Shown here one piece after another: positions 37,448-47,249 of a DNA stretch of 64,000 bases. The DNA lies in NCBI RefSeq assembly GCF_002917105.1, contig NZ_PQFZ01000009.1:124001-188000 (forward strand), read 5' to 3'. A program made the position numbers and the translations under genes. Numbering within the stretch: position 1 is the stretch's first letter; each line of letters opens with the position of its first letter. Below the pieces are notes generated by a model. That model did not search any database, was not told where the DNA came from, and worked only from the letters and a program-made list of their open reading frames with translations. The stretch is from Allobosea psychrotolerans (GTDB lineage: Bacteria > Pseudomonadota > Alphaproteobacteria > Rhizobiales > Beijerinckiaceae).

Positions 37448-38848
37448 GTGTCGAAGACCGATTACATCGTCAAGGACATCAGCCTCGCGGAATATGGCCG
37501 CAAGGAAATCAACATGGCCCAGGACGAGATGCCGGGCCTGATGGCAATTCGTGCCGAGCACAAGGGCAAGTTCCCGCTCAAGGGCGCGCGCATCGCCGGC
37601 TGCCTGCACATGACGATCCAGACCGCCGTGCTGATCGAGACCCTGAAGGAACTCGGCGCCGATGTGCGCTGGTCGTCCTGCAACATCTTCTCGACCCAGG
37701 ACCATGCCGCCGCCGCGATCGCCGCGACCGGCACCCCGGTCTTCGCCATCAAGGGCGAGACGCTGGAAGAGTACTGGGAATACGTCCTCAAGACCGCGAC
37801 CTGGGGCGACGGCGGCACGCCCAACATGATCCTGGACGATGGTGGCGACCTGACCATGCTGATCATCCTCGGCGCCGAGGCCGAAGCCGGAAAGGCCGAG
37901 TTCCTGGACAAGCCGGGCAATGAGGAAGAGACGATCTTCTTCAAGCTGATCAAGCGCGAGCTCAAGGCCAATCCGGGTTGGTTCACCAAGACGCGTGCCG
38001 CGATCAAGGGCGTCTCGGAAGAGACCACCACCGGCGTGCACCGCCTCTACGAGCTGGCCAAGGCCGGCCGCATGCCGTTCCCGGCGATCAACGTCAACGA
38101 CTCCGTCACCAAGTCGAAATTCGACAACCTCTATGGCTGCCGCGAGTCGCTGGTCGACGCCATCCGCCGCGGCACCGACGTGATGATGTCGGGCAAGGTC
38201 GCGGTCGTCTGCGGCTATGGCGACGTCGGCAAGGGCTCGTCCGCCTCGCTGCGCCAGGCCGGCTGCCGCGTGCTCGTCACCGAAATCGACCCGATCTGCG
38301 CGCTGCAGGCGGCGATGGAGGGCTACGAGGTCGTCACCATGGAGGAGGCCGCCCCGCGCGCCGACATCTTCGTGACCGCCACCGGCAATCTCGACGTGAT
38401 CACCGTCGACCATATGCGCGCGATGAAGCACCGCGCCATCGTCTGCAATATCGGCCATTTCGACTCCGAGATTCAGGTCGCCGGCCTGAAGAACTTCAAA
38501 TGGGACAACGTCAAGCCGCAGGTCGACGAGGTCGAGTTCCCCGACGGCAAGCGCATCATCCTGCTCTCGGAAGGCCGCCTGGTGAACCTCGGCAACGCGA
38601 CCGGGCACCCCTCCTTCGTGATGTCCTGCTCGTTCTCGAACCAGACGCTGGCCCAGGTCGAGCTCTGGAACCACCACGCCAAATACGAGAACAAGGTCTA
38701 CACCCTGCCCAAGCACCTCGACGAGAAGGTCGCAGCGCTGCATCTGGCCAAGGTCGGAGCCAAGCTCACCGTGCTCAACGACGCCCAGGCCAAATATCTC
38801 GGCCTGGCGCCGACCGGCCCGTTCAAGCCGGAACTCTACCGCTACTGA
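37448..38848 (+). CDS. ahcY: Adenosylhomocysteinase
   Basis: Hydrolyses S-adenosylhomocysteine to homocysteine and adenosine, removing the product inhibitor of methyltransferases. The GTG at 37448 begins [20 protein letters not shown]; 466 residues. The NAD-binding motif is [16 protein letters not shown], and [18 protein letters not shown] follows. The C-terminal KPELYRY is the universal ending. No SAH riboswitch was recognised upstream; instead a palindromic operator lies there. It is followed by a strong terminator, so divL has its own promoter. Confidence 0.97.
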   Translation: MSKTDYIVKDISLAEYGRKEINMAQDEMPGLMAIRAEHKGKFPLKGARIAGCLHMTIQTAVLIETLKELGADVRWSSCNIFSTQDHAAAAIAATGTPVFAIKGETLEEYWEYVLKTATWGDGGTPNMILDDGGDLTMLIILGAEAEAGKAEFLDKPGNEEETIFFKLIKRELKANPGWFTKTRAAIKGVSEETTTGVHRLYELAKAGRMPFPAINVNDSVTKSKFDNLYGCRESLVDAIRRGTDVMMSGKVAVVCGYGDVGKGSSASLRQAGCRVLVTEIDPICALQAAMEGYEVVTMEEAAPRADIFVTATGNLDVITVDHMRAMKHRAIVCNIGHFDSEIQVAGLKNFKWDNVKPQVDEVEFPDGKRIILLSEGRLVNLGNATGHPSFVMSCSFSNQTLAQVELWNHHAKYENKVYTLPKHLDEKVAALHLAKVGAKLTVLNDAQAKYLGLAPTGPFKPELYRY

Positions 38849-38873
38849 CAGTCGGTATCGATAAAATCGGATC

Positions 38874-38901
38874 AGGCCCGGCGCGATCGCCGGGCCTTTT
38901 T
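38874..38901 (+). terminator. Rho-independent terminator of ahcY
   Basis: Ten-bp perfect stem AGGCCCGGCG (38874-38883) and CGCCGGGCCT (38888-38897) with CGAT loop, then TTTTTCTTTT. It begins 26 bp after the ahcY stop. Confidence 0.9.
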
Positions 38902-39251
38902 CTTTTCCGGAACAGGCGCGCGGCCTGCCAAATATACTACTAATAGTAACTCGACGCGACCTGTCGTCTACTGGTTGACGATCGCTGGAAATCTTTGGCG
39001 CGATTTCGAAATTCGCCCGATTTACCATCCATTAAGCACTTCCTGCCGGAGTCTGCGGACGATTAGAGTGGGGCTGATTCGGGCCCGCCCCTTGGCATGG
39101 GCCGGATCGACACTCTGATGTGGTTGGCGTGGTGGCAGGCGTTGCGTCGGGTCCAGGAGGACGGCGTAGCGACCGGCCTCAAGCTCGATTCTAAGGCGTG
39201 CTTGGGTGGCCAGGCAGGCTACCCGCCGCCTTCAACGATAACGGACGCAGG
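38902..39251. other. Divl upstream region without a gene
   Basis: This stretch of about 350 bp between the ahcY terminator and the proposed divL ATG holds no convincing coding sequence. A/T-rich parts near 38935 (AATATACTACTAATAGTAAC) and 39020 (a CtrA-like box) suggest promoters. The last 50 bp could be coding only if a GTG at 39198 is used. Confidence 0.5.
39021..39035. promoter_or_regulatory. CtrA-like box upstream of divL
   Basis: TTTACCATCCATTAA fits the CtrA consensus TTAA-N7-TTAA with one mismatch, and its first half resembles TTAACCAT. It lies 230 bp before the proposed divL ATG. Confidence 0.4.
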
Positions 39252-41732
39252 ATGAGACGGTCGAGGCGACAGAAACGAAGCGGCGGCGGTTGGCGCGGCC
39301 ACGCGGTTCTTCCCGGCCTCGCCGCCGCGCAGGCGCCGACCGCGACACTCGCCCAGGCCGACTGGCTCTCGCCGCTCCACACGGAGACGCTGAGCACGGG
39401 GAGCCTGTCGCTGCTGCTCATCGGCCTCACCGTCTTCGCCGCAACGACCTCGCTGATCTATGTGCGCGAACGGGGACGCTGGCACCGCCGCGAAACCGAG
39501 ATGGCGGGCGAGCTCGAGGCCGCACGGGGCCATCAGGACCGCCTTGCCGCCCTGCTCGCCGCCGACCCGCAGGTCGTTGTCAGCTGGAGCGGGCGCGACG
39601 CCCAGCCGATCTTCGAAGGCGACAGCGGCTTCCTCGGCGCTCCGGGCGCAACACTGGCGCTGGCCTATGGCGCCTGGGCTCCCCCGGCCGAGGCCAAGAA
39701 ACTGGAGCTCGCCACGGATGCGTTGAAAGAGCGCGGCGAGGCCTTCGGCTTCACGCTGCGCGCCAAGACCGGTCCCTATATCGATGTCGAGGGCCGTCCC
39801 GTCGCCGGGCGCGCGGTGATCCGCTTCCGGGAGGTCACCGGCGAACGTGCGCAAGTCATGACCTTGCGCGGCGACCTGGAACGCCTGTCATCCGATCATT
39901 CCGCCCTGGTCGCCTTATTGGCGGGCCTGCAGCAGCCGGCCTGGACGCGCGCGGCCGACGGACGCCTGACCTGGTGCAATGCCGCCTATGCGCGCGCCGT
40001 GGAGGCCGCCGACGCCCCCGAGGCAACCAAGAGCGGCCTCGAACTGCTCGATCGGGGCGAGCGCGAGGCCGCGGCCAAGGCCAGGCGCGAGGGGCGCATC
40101 TTCTCGGTGCGGGCGCCGGCCGTCGTCGCCGGGCAACGCCGGACGCTCGATATCCTCGAACTGCCGACGCCCGTGGGTTTTGCCGGCATCGCCACCGATA
40201 TGAGCGAATTGGAGGCTGTACGGACCGATCTGCAGCGCCAGATGGACGCGCATGTGCGCACGCTCGACCGTTTGAAGACGGCGGTCGCGGTGTTCGACGC
40301 CACGCAGCATCTGGTCTACCGCAACTCCGGTTTCGACACGCTCTGGTCGCTCGATGCCAGCTTCCTCGACGGCCAGCCGAGCGACAGCGAGATCCTCGAC
40401 CGGCTCCGGGCCGAGCGCCGCCTGCCCGAGCTCGGCGATTATCGCAGCTGGAAGGCCAGCGTGCAGGCCGCCTATACCGCGACGCGCGCCATCGAGGATT
40501 GGTGGTATCTGCCCGACGGGCGCACCATCCATGTCGTCGCGAGCCCCAATCCGCGGGGTGGCGTGACCTATCTGCTCGACGACGTGACCGAGCGCTTCAC
40601 GCTGGAATCGCGCTTCAACGCGCTGTCCCGCACCCAGCGCGAGACGCTGGATTCGCTGCGCGAGGGCGTCGCCGTGTTCGGCTCGGACGGTAGGCTCAAG
40701 CTCTCCAACCCGGCCTTCGCCCAAGCCTGGCGGATTCAGCCCGACATTGCCGGCGCCGCACCCCATATCGACGAGATCGTCAGGCTGTGCCGGCCGCTGT
40801 TTCCGCAGGACGAGGTCTGGAGCGAGCTGCACAGCGTCATCACCGGCGTGCGCGACGCGCGCGAGGATTATGGCTGCCGGATGGAGCGGCGCGACGGCTC
40901 GGTGCTCGACTGCGCCGCGGCGCCTCTGCCGGACGGCGCGACCCTGATCACCTTTGCCGATGTGACCGCGAGCGTGAATGTCGAACGCGCCCTGACCGAG
41001 AAGAACGAAGCGCTCGAGAAGGTCTCTCGCCTGCGCGAGGATTTCGTCCACCACGTCTCCTATGAGCTGCGCTCGCCATTGACCAACATCATCGGCTTCG
41101 CCCAGCTGCTGGGAACGGAGGCGATCGGCGCGCTGAACGAGAAGCAGCGCGACTACACCTCCCATATCGTACGCTCCTCGGGCGCGCTGCTTGCGATCAT
41201 CAACGACATCCTGGACCTCGCCACGATCGACAACGGCGCACTGACGCTGGAGCTGAACGAGGTCGACGTCGCCGCGACCATCGCCGAGGCGGCTGCGGGG
41301 CTGCACGACCGATTGACCGACAGCAAGATGAAGCTGCAGGTCGAGATCGCGCCGCAGACGGGGCCGTTGCGCGCCGACGGCAAGCGGCTGCGCCAGGTGC
41401 TGTTCAACCTGATCTCGAATGCGATCGGCTTCTCCTCGCCGGGTCAGACCATCACGGTCAGCGCAGCGCGCAGCGGCGGCCATGTCCGCATCACCGTCAG
41501 CGATCAGGGTCGCGGCATCCCCGCCGAGGTGAAGGAGAAGGTGTTCGACCGCTTCGAGAGCCATTCGCTCGGCTCCAACCATCGCGGCGTCGGCCTGGGC
41601 CTCTCGATCGTGCGCTCGATCGTCGAGCTGCATGGCGGGCGCGTCGAGCTCGATTCGGCGCCTGGGCGGGGCACGCGGGTGACCGCGGTGTTCCCGTCCG
41701 AGGGACTGCCGCTTTCGGATGCGGCGGAATGA
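39252..41732 (+). CDS. divL: DivL-type PAS tyrosine kinase-like protein
   Basis: Cell-cycle regulator related to histidine kinases, 826 residues from ATG 39252 (a GTG at 39198 is possible). One membrane helix, SLSLLLIGLTVFAATTSLIY, is near residue 52. PAS-like segments follow (for example VRTLDRLKTAVAVFDATQHL and LDSLREGVAVFGSDGRLKLS). The H-box reads EDFVHHVSYELRSPLTNIIG: the phospho-acceptor position is Tyr604, not His, the known hallmark of DivL. The N box LFNLISNAIGFSSPG, G1 DQGRGIP and G2 GVGLGLSIV are intact. In Caulobacter DivL controls CckA and so CtrA. Its stop overlaps tsaE. Confidence 0.9.
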   Translation: MRRSRRQKRSGGGWRGHAVLPGLAAAQAPTATLAQADWLSPLHTETLSTGSLSLLLIGLTVFAATTSLIYVRERGRWHRRETEMAGELEAARGHQDRLAALLAADPQVVVSWSGRDAQPIFEGDSGFLGAPGATLALAYGAWAPPAEAKKLELATDALKERGEAFGFTLRAKTGPYIDVEGRPVAGRAVIRFREVTGERAQVMTLRGDLERLSSDHSALVALLAGLQQPAWTRAADGRLTWCNAAYARAVEAADAPEATKSGLELLDRGEREAAAKARREGRIFSVRAPAVVAGQRRTLDILELPTPVGFAGIATDMSELEAVRTDLQRQMDAHVRTLDRLKTAVAVFDATQHLVYRNSGFDTLWSLDASFLDGQPSDSEILDRLRAERRLPELGDYRSWKASVQAAYTATRAIEDWWYLPDGRTIHVVASPNPRGGVTYLLDDVTERFTLESRFNALSRTQRETLDSLREGVAVFGSDGRLKLSNPAFAQAWRIQPDIAGAAPHIDEIVRLCRPLFPQDEVWSELHSVITGVRDAREDYGCRMERRDGSVLDCAAAPLPDGATLITFADVTASVNVERALTEKNEALEKVSRLREDFVHHVSYELRSPLTNIIGFAQLLGTEAIGALNEKQRDYTSHIVRSSGALLAIINDILDLATIDNGALTLELNEVDVAATIAEAAAGLHDRLTDSKMKLQVEIAPQTGPLRADGKRLRQVLFNLISNAIGFSSPGQTITVSAARSGGHVRITVSDQGRGIPAEVKEKVFDRFESHSLGSNHRGVGLGLSIVRSIVELHGGRVELDSAPGRGTRVTAVFPSEGLPLSDAAE

Positions 41733-43273
41733 GCGAGGAGCTGGCGAAAAGCGGCGCGCATCGGCTCCTGCTGGCCGATGAGGCGGCGACCGCGCGGCTG
41801 GCGGCCGATCTCGCCGCCATCCTGAAGCCGGGTGACATCGTCGCGCTGTCGGGCCATCTCGGCGCCGGGAAATCGGCATTGGCGCGGGCGATCCTGCGCG
41901 AACTCGCCGGCGACCCCGCCCTGGAAGCGCCGAGCCCGACCTTCACCCTGGTGCAGAGCTACGACACGCCGCGCGGCCCCGTGCTCCATGCCGATCTCTA
42001 CCGCGTCCGTTCACCCGACGAACTCGACGATATCGGGCTGATCGAGGATCTCGAGCGCATCGTCACCCTGGTCGAATGGCCAGACCGCGCCGGCACGCGG
42101 CTGCCCGCCGGACGCCGGCTCGACATCGTGCTCGACGTCGACCCGGGAAACCCCGAGACAGGCCGGATCGCGACGCTTGCCGGCGGCGTGCTCTGGCGGC
42201 AGCGGCTCAGCATCGCGATCGCGACGCGGCATATGCTCGACGAGGCCGGCTGGGGCGAGGCGCAGCGCGACTTCATGCAGGGCGACGCCTCCAGCCGCGC
42301 CTATGAGCGCCTGACGCGCAGCAATGGCGAGAGCGCGATCCTGATGATCTCGCCGCCGCGCCCGGACGGACCCGCCATCCGGCAAGGCAAGCCCTACAGC
42401 GCCATCGCGCATCTGGCCGAAACCATCGACGCCTTCGTGGCGATGGATCGCGGCCTGCATTCGCTGGGCTATTCCGCCCCGGAAATCCTGGCCCAGGACC
42501 TTTCGACCGGGCTGCTGCTGATCGAGGATCTCGGTGAGGAGGGCGTGCTCGACGCGGATGGCCCGATTCCGGAGCGCTACGAGGCCGGCGCCCGGCTGCT
42601 CGCCGATCTGCACCGCCACACCTTGCCGACGATCCTGCCCGTCACCGAGGGCCGCGACCATGTCGTACCCGACTACGACCGCGGCGCGCTGGCGATCGAG
42701 ACCGAGCTGATCCTGGAATGGTATGCGCCCCATATCGCCGGCGTGACCCTGCCGGCGGTGACGCAGGCCGAGTTCGGGCGGATCTGGAGCCGGCTCTTCG
42801 ACGAGATCCTGGAAGCGCCCACGACCTGGACCTTGCGGGATTTCCATTCGCCCAACCTGATCTGGCTGCCGAAGCGTCAGGGGCTTGCTCAGCTCGGATT
42901 GATCGATTTCCAGGACGCGGTGCTCGGGCACCCGGCCTATGACCTCGTCTCATTGGGTCAGGATGCGCGCGTCGACGTGCCCGCCGCCCTGGAGCTGCGG
43001 CTGCTCGCCGCCTATGGCGCGGCGCGGCGCGGCGACGACCCCGATTTCGACCTCGCCGGCTTCGCCCGCGCCTATGCGATCCTCGGCGCGCAGCGCAACA
43101 CCAAGATCGCCGGCATCTTCGCGCGGCTCGACCGGCGCGACGGCAAGCCGGCCTATCTCGAGCACCTCCCGCGCATCGAAGCCTATCTGCGCCGCAATCT
43201 CGAGCATCCCGCGCTCGAAGAGCTCAAGGGCTGGTATCAGGCGCATCTGCCGAAGCTGTTTGCGGCGAACTGA
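41729..43273 (+). CDS. TsaE-AmgK fusion: t6A ATPase plus sugar/aminoglycoside-type phosphotransferase
   Basis: 514-residue fusion. Residues 1-160 are TsaE, the ATPase of the tRNA t6A37 complex: SGHLGAGKSALARAILREL (Walker A), APSPTFTLVQSYDTP, LHADLYRV and VEWPDRA. Residues 165-514 are an APH-like kinase with FMQGDASSRAYERL, LLIEDLGEEGVL, the catalytic loop TWTLRDFHSPNLIWL and IDFQDAVLGHPAYDLVSLGQ. This matches AmgK, which makes anomeric MurNAc 1-phosphate for recycling. Fusion of the two is known in rhizobia. The 4-base ATGA overlap with divL suggests coupling. A MurU-like gene follows. Confidence 0.92.
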   Translation: MSEELAKSGAHRLLLADEAATARLAADLAAILKPGDIVALSGHLGAGKSALARAILRELAGDPALEAPSPTFTLVQSYDTPRGPVLHADLYRVRSPDELDDIGLIEDLERIVTLVEWPDRAGTRLPAGRRLDIVLDVDPGNPETGRIATLAGGVLWRQRLSIAIATRHMLDEAGWGEAQRDFMQGDASSRAYERLTRSNGESAILMISPPRPDGPAIRQGKPYSAIAHLAETIDAFVAMDRGLHSLGYSAPEILAQDLSTGLLLIEDLGEEGVLDADGPIPERYEAGARLLADLHRHTLPTILPVTEGRDHVVPDYDRGALAIETELILEWYAPHIAGVTLPAVTQAEFGRIWSRLFDEILEAPTTWTLRDFHSPNLIWLPKRQGLAQLGLIDFQDAVLGHPAYDLVSLGQDARVDVPAALELRLLAAYGAARRGDDPDFDLAGFARAYAILGAQRNTKIAGIFARLDRRDGKPAYLEHLPRIEAYLRRNLEHPALEELKGWYQAHLPKLFAAN

Positions 43274-43286
43274 ATTCAGCTCGCGC

Positions 43287-43366
43287 CGTCATGTCCGAGC
43301 ATCCACGTCTCGCGACGCGGATGAAGGGAAGATGTGGAACCTCGGGACAAGCCCGACCATGACGCG
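43287..43366. repeat. Family C palindrome between tsaE-amgK and murU-like gene
   Basis: CGTCATGTCCGAGCATCCAC at the left and CCTCGGGACAAGCCCGACCA then TGACG at the right form imperfect arms. It lies between two same-strand genes, upstream of the murU-like GTG at 43406. Confidence 0.55.
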
Positions 43367-43405
43367 CTATGGATCGCGCAGATTCACCCCGCTCAGGAGA
43401 TTCGC

Positions 43406-44149
43406 GTGACGGAAGCCGCATCGCCACCAATCCGCCGGGCCATGGTTCTGGCGGCCGGGCTGGGCCAGCGTATGCGGCCGATCACCGATACGCTGCCCAA
43501 GCCGCTGGTCAGGATCGGCGGCAAGGCGATGCTCGACCATGCGCTCGACCGATTGGCCGAGGCCGGGGTCGAAGAGGTGGTGGTCAATGTCCACCACCTC
43601 GCCGGGCAGATCGAGACGCATGTCGCCGGGCGGACAAGCCCGCGGATCGTGATCTCCGATGAGCGCGCCGCGCTGCTGGAGACGGGGGGCGGCACCAAGA
43701 AAGCACTGCCGCTGCTCGGCGACGGGCCGTTCTTCAGCGTCAATTCGGATACCCTCTGGAGCGAGACCGACGTCTCCAATCTCGCGGCGATGGCGCGGGC
43801 CTGGGATCCGGCGCGCATGGACATGCTGCTTCTCCTGGCCCGGCGCGAGACCAGCGTCGGCTTCACAGGAGCCGGAGACTTCGTCAGCGACGATGCCGGG
43901 CGTCTGATCCGGCGCGGCCAGGCTGCGAGCGCTCCCTATATCTTCGCGGGCGTCTCCGTGTTGACGCCGGCTTTCTTCGCCGGGACGCCGGACGGGTCGT
44001 TCTCGCTCAATCTGCTGTTCGACCGCGCCATCGCCACGGGCCGGCTCTTCGGCCATGTGCTCGAAGGACAATGGCTGCATATCGGCGCACCGCATGAAAT
44101 CGCGCCCGCCGAAGCCGCCCTCGCGGCGGCGCAGGCGCTCGATGCCTGA
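43406..44149 (+). CDS. murU: Nucleotidyltransferase, MurNAc-1-P uridylyltransferase-like
   Basis: 247-residue sugar-nucleotide transferase. MVLAAGLGQRMRPITDTLPK is the LxAGxGxRxxP signature with the following Lys, and GVEEVVVNVHHLAGQIETHV and FSVNSDTLW are typical. With the AmgK-like kinase upstream it would turn MurNAc 1-phosphate to UDP-MurNAc, the recycling route known from Pseudomonas and Caulobacter. GTG at 43406 is favoured by AGGAGA six bases upstream; a frame from 43334 is not conserved. It overlaps addB by eight bases. Confidence 0.88.
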   Translation: MTEAASPPIRRAMVLAAGLGQRMRPITDTLPKPLVRIGGKAMLDHALDRLAEAGVEEVVVNVHHLAGQIETHVAGRTSPRIVISDERAALLETGGGTKKALPLLGDGPFFSVNSDTLWSETDVSNLAAMARAWDPARMDMLLLLARRETSVGFTGAGDFVSDDAGRLIRRGQAASAPYIFAGVSVLTPAFFAGTPDGSFSLNLLFDRAIATGRLFGHVLEGQWLHIGAPHEIAPAEAALAAAQALDA

Positions 44150-47100
44150 ACTCAACCTCTTCAGCATTCCCGCCGGCGCGCCCTTCCTGGAGGTGCTGGC
44201 GCAGGCGATGCTGGATGGCCGCTTCGGCAGGATCCACGACCCCGACGATCCCGCCGCGATGGCGCGCGCGACGCTCTATCTGCCGACGCGCCGGGCCGCA
44301 CGCGCCTTCGCCGCCAGCCTTTCGGACAAGCTCGGCGGCCAGCCGCTGCTGCTGCCGCGGATCGTGCCGCTGGGCGATGTCGACGAGGCCGAGACCGCCC
44401 TGATCGGCGCCGGCGCCTGGACGGATGAGCGCGTCGCGCCGATCGACCCGGTGGTCAGGCGCATGCTCCTGACGCGGCTGGTCGACGCCTGGGGCAAATC
44501 AGCCAACCGCAGCCATCTCAAGCTCGATCCGTCCGAGCCGTCGCTCGTCCCGGCCACCCTCGCCGAGGCTTACGGGCTTGCCGGCGACCTCGCCGCGCTG
44601 CTCGACCAGTTGCAGACCGAGGGCGTGCCGGTCGAGCGGCTGCGGACCCTGGATGCGACGCGCTTCGACACAATCTGGCAGCTCAACGCCAGCTTCCTGG
44701 CGATCCTGGGCGAGGCCTGGCCGGCGATCCTGGCCGAGCGCGATGCCTGCGACCCGGCCGCCTTCCGCAACGCCATGCTCGCGGCCGAGCGGGAGCGATT
44801 GCTCGCGGGCGGCGCGACGGGGCCGATCATCGCCGCAGGCTCGACCGGCACGATCCCGGCGACGGCGCGGCTGCTCGCGGCCATCGCGCGCCTGCCCAAC
44901 GGCGCAGTCGTGCTGCCGGGCCTCGATCTCGCCTTGCCGGAACGAGCCTGGAGCGCGATCGAGACCGAGCCTGCACCGTCGCATCCGCAGGCCGCACTGC
45001 ATCATCTCATGCAGATTCTCGAAGCCACCCGCGCCGATGTGCGCTCCCTGGCCGAGCCCGACGCCTGCCGCGCGAGCCGGGAGCTCCTGCTGCGCGAGGC
45101 CCTGCTGCCGGCCTCCGTGACCGAGGCCTGGGCCGATCTGGCCGAGCGCATCACCGTTGCGGGTTCCGAAGCCGGCTTCCGCGATCTGCGCATCGTCGAG
45201 GCCTCGGCCGAGCGCGAGGAGGCGCTGGCAGTCGCCATCGCCCTGCGCGAGACGCTCGAGGAGCCGGGCCGGCAGGCGGCTCTAATCACGCCCGATCGCG
45301 GGCTGGCCGAGCGTGTCGGCGTCGAGCTGCGGCGCTGGGGCATCGATATCGACGATTCCGCCGGCCTGCCGCTGGCGCGCTGGCCGGCCGGCGCCCTGCT
45401 GCGATTGATCCTGGAGGCCGCTTTAAGTCAGGCGAGCCCGGCGAGCCTGGTCGCCCTGCTGGCACATCCGCTCTGCCGATTGGGGCTGACGCCCGAGGCC
45501 GTCGCGCGTGGAGCGGCGGCGCTGGAGATCGGCTGTTGGCGCGGCGTCTCGGTGGCCAAGGGGCTGGACGGTCTGCGCCTCGCGCTGGCCGACCTGGCGG
45601 GGCTCAAGCAGGAACCGCACGCGCCGGGCCCGCGCCGGCGGCTCAAGCCCGAGGACCAGGCCGCCGCCGCCCAGCTTCTCGATGCGCTTTGCGCGGCGCT
45701 CGGCCCGCTGATCGATGCCTTGCAGGCACCGGACGCCTCGCTTGCCACCACCATTGCCGCGGCGCGATCCGCGATCGAGGCGTTTGCCCGCGACCCTGAT
45801 GGAAACACGCTCGCCTTCACGGGCGCGGACGGCGAGGCCCTGGCCGGGCTCTTCGACGATCTAGCCGGCGCGGAAGCCGACATGCCCGCAGGCGGGCGGG
45901 CACAGGATTTCATCGCGATCCTCGACGGGCTCTTGGCGGAGCGCGTGGTCAGGCGGTCGGGCGGCGGCCATCCGCGCGTCAAGATCTGGGGCCTGCTCGA
46001 AGCCCGCCTGCTCGAAGCCGACCATATCGTGCTCGGCGGGCTGAACGAGCTGGTCTGGCCGCCGGAAACGAAGACGGATTCCTTCATCAACCGGCCGATG
46101 CGGACCGAGCTCAAGCTGTCGCAGCCGGAGCGGAGGATCGGCCAGACCGCGCATGACTTCGTTCAGGCGCTGATGGCAAGGCAGGTGACGCTGACGCGGG
46201 CGCGCAAGGCCGGCGAATCCGAGACCATCGCCTCGCGCTTCTGGCTGCGGCTGAAAGCGGTGACGCCACCACCGCTCTGGAGCCAGGCGACAGCGGGCGG
46301 CAACCGATTGATCGGCCTGGCCGACCGGCTCAGCGCGCCCGCGGCGGCGCGGCCGACGGGCCGACCCGCGCCGAAGCCGGCGCGGCATCTCCAGCCGCTC
46401 TCGCTCAGCGTCACCGATGTCGAGACTTTGTATCGCGACCCCTATCAGATCCACGCCCGCAAGATCCTGAAGCTCGACGCGCTCGACCCCTTGATCGAGG
46501 ATCCCACGGCCGCCGATCGCGGCAGCCTGCTGCACGACATCGTCGCGACCTTCGCGCAGACCTATCCCGAGCAATTGCCGGCCGATGCGCTCGGCCGCCT
46601 GATCGCCATCGGGGACCGGCTGTTCGAGGACTTCGCCGAGACCCCGGAGGTGCGCGCCTTCTGGTGGCCGCGCTTCCTGCTCACGGCGAGCCATTTCATC
46701 GCCTGGGAGGAGAGGCGGCGCGGGACATTGGCGCGCGTCGCCGTCGAACGCGGCACGGGCTTCGCCTTCACGCTCACTGATGGCGCCGAACTGCGGTTGA
46801 GCGGCCGGGCCGACCGCATCGAGGTGACGCATGAGCCCAAGCTCAGGATCATCGACTTCAAGACCGGCGCGCCGCCGAGCAAGGCGCAGGTCGAGAAGGG
46901 TTTCGCGCCGCAATTGACGCTGGAAGCGGAGCTCGCGGCCCGCGCCGGCTTCCGCGACCTGATCGGCCCGACGCCGGTCGAGGCGCTGCTCTATCTCAAG
47001 CTGCATCATGACCCGAAGGCCTGGGCCAAGGACAAGCCGCTCGATTTCGACGGCGAGCCCTTGGCCGATGTCGCCGCGCGCCATCTCGAGCGCCTGCTGC

Positions 47101-47249
47101 AGCATCTCGACGCGCTCCGCAGCGGGCGCGAAGCCTTCGTCTCGCGGCGCGCGCCGGACTACATCAAATATGCCAGCCCCTATGACCAGCTCGCCCGCGT
47201 CAAGGAATGGTCGGCCGCCTCCAGCGAGGATGAGGGGGGCGAGGCATGA
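44142..47249 (+). CDS. addB: Double-strand break repair protein AddB (alphaproteobacterial type)
   Basis: Second subunit of the AddAB helicase-nuclease, which processes DNA ends for RecA. From ATG 44142 (MPELNLFSIPAGAPFLEVLA) it has 1035 residues. ATLYLPTRRAARAFAASLSD is the degenerate helicase start. IVLGGLNELVWPPETKTDSF is a conserved later motif. The PD-(D/E)xK nuclease appears as LSGRADRIEV with LRIIDFKTGAPPSKAQVEKG near residue 905. It overlaps both murU-like and addA genes, a tight operon. Confidence 0.95.
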   Translation: MPELNLFSIPAGAPFLEVLAQAMLDGRFGRIHDPDDPAAMARATLYLPTRRAARAFAASLSDKLGGQPLLLPRIVPLGDVDEAETALIGAGAWTDERVAPIDPVVRRMLLTRLVDAWGKSANRSHLKLDPSEPSLVPATLAEAYGLAGDLAALLDQLQTEGVPVERLRTLDATRFDTIWQLNASFLAILGEAWPAILAERDACDPAAFRNAMLAAERERLLAGGATGPIIAAGSTGTIPATARLLAAIARLPNGAVVLPGLDLALPERAWSAIETEPAPSHPQAALHHLMQILEATRADVRSLAEPDACRASRELLLREALLPASVTEAWADLAERITVAGSEAGFRDLRIVEASAEREEALAVAIALRETLEEPGRQAALITPDRGLAERVGVELRRWGIDIDDSAGLPLARWPAGALLRLILEAALSQASPASLVALLAHPLCRLGLTPEAVARGAAALEIGCWRGVSVAKGLDGLRLALADLAGLKQEPHAPGPRRRLKPEDQAAAAQLLDALCAALGPLIDALQAPDASLATTIAAARSAIEAFARDPDGNTLAFTGADGEALAGLFDDLAGAEADMPAGGRAQDFIAILDGLLAERVVRRSGGGHPRVKIWGLLEARLLEADHIVLGGLNELVWPPETKTDSFINRPMRTELKLSQPERRIGQTAHDFVQALMARQVTLTRARKAGESETIASRFWLRLKAVTPPPLWSQATAGGNRLIGLADRLSAPAAARPTGRPAPKPARHLQPLSLSVTDVETLYRDPYQIHARKILKLDALDPLIEDPTAADRGSLLHDIVATFAQTYPEQLPADALGRLIAIGDRLFEDFAETPEVRAFWWPRFLLTASHFIAWEERRRGTLARVAVERGTGFAFTLTDGAELRLSGRADRIEVTHEPKLRIIDFKTGAPPSKAQVEKGFAPQLTLEAELAARAGFRDLIGPTPVEALLYLKLHHDPKAWAKDKPLDFDGEPLADVAARHLERLLQHLDALRSGREAFVSRRAPDYIKYASPYDQLARVKEWSAASSEDEGGEA

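Noticed and set aside
39252..41732. Ordinary PAS histidine kinase
   Set aside because: The H-box carries Tyr instead of His, and its neighbours (ahcY, tsaE) fit DivL.
39915..41879. 654-codon open frame antisense to divL
   Set aside because: Mirror frame in high-GC DNA; divL kinase motifs explain the region.
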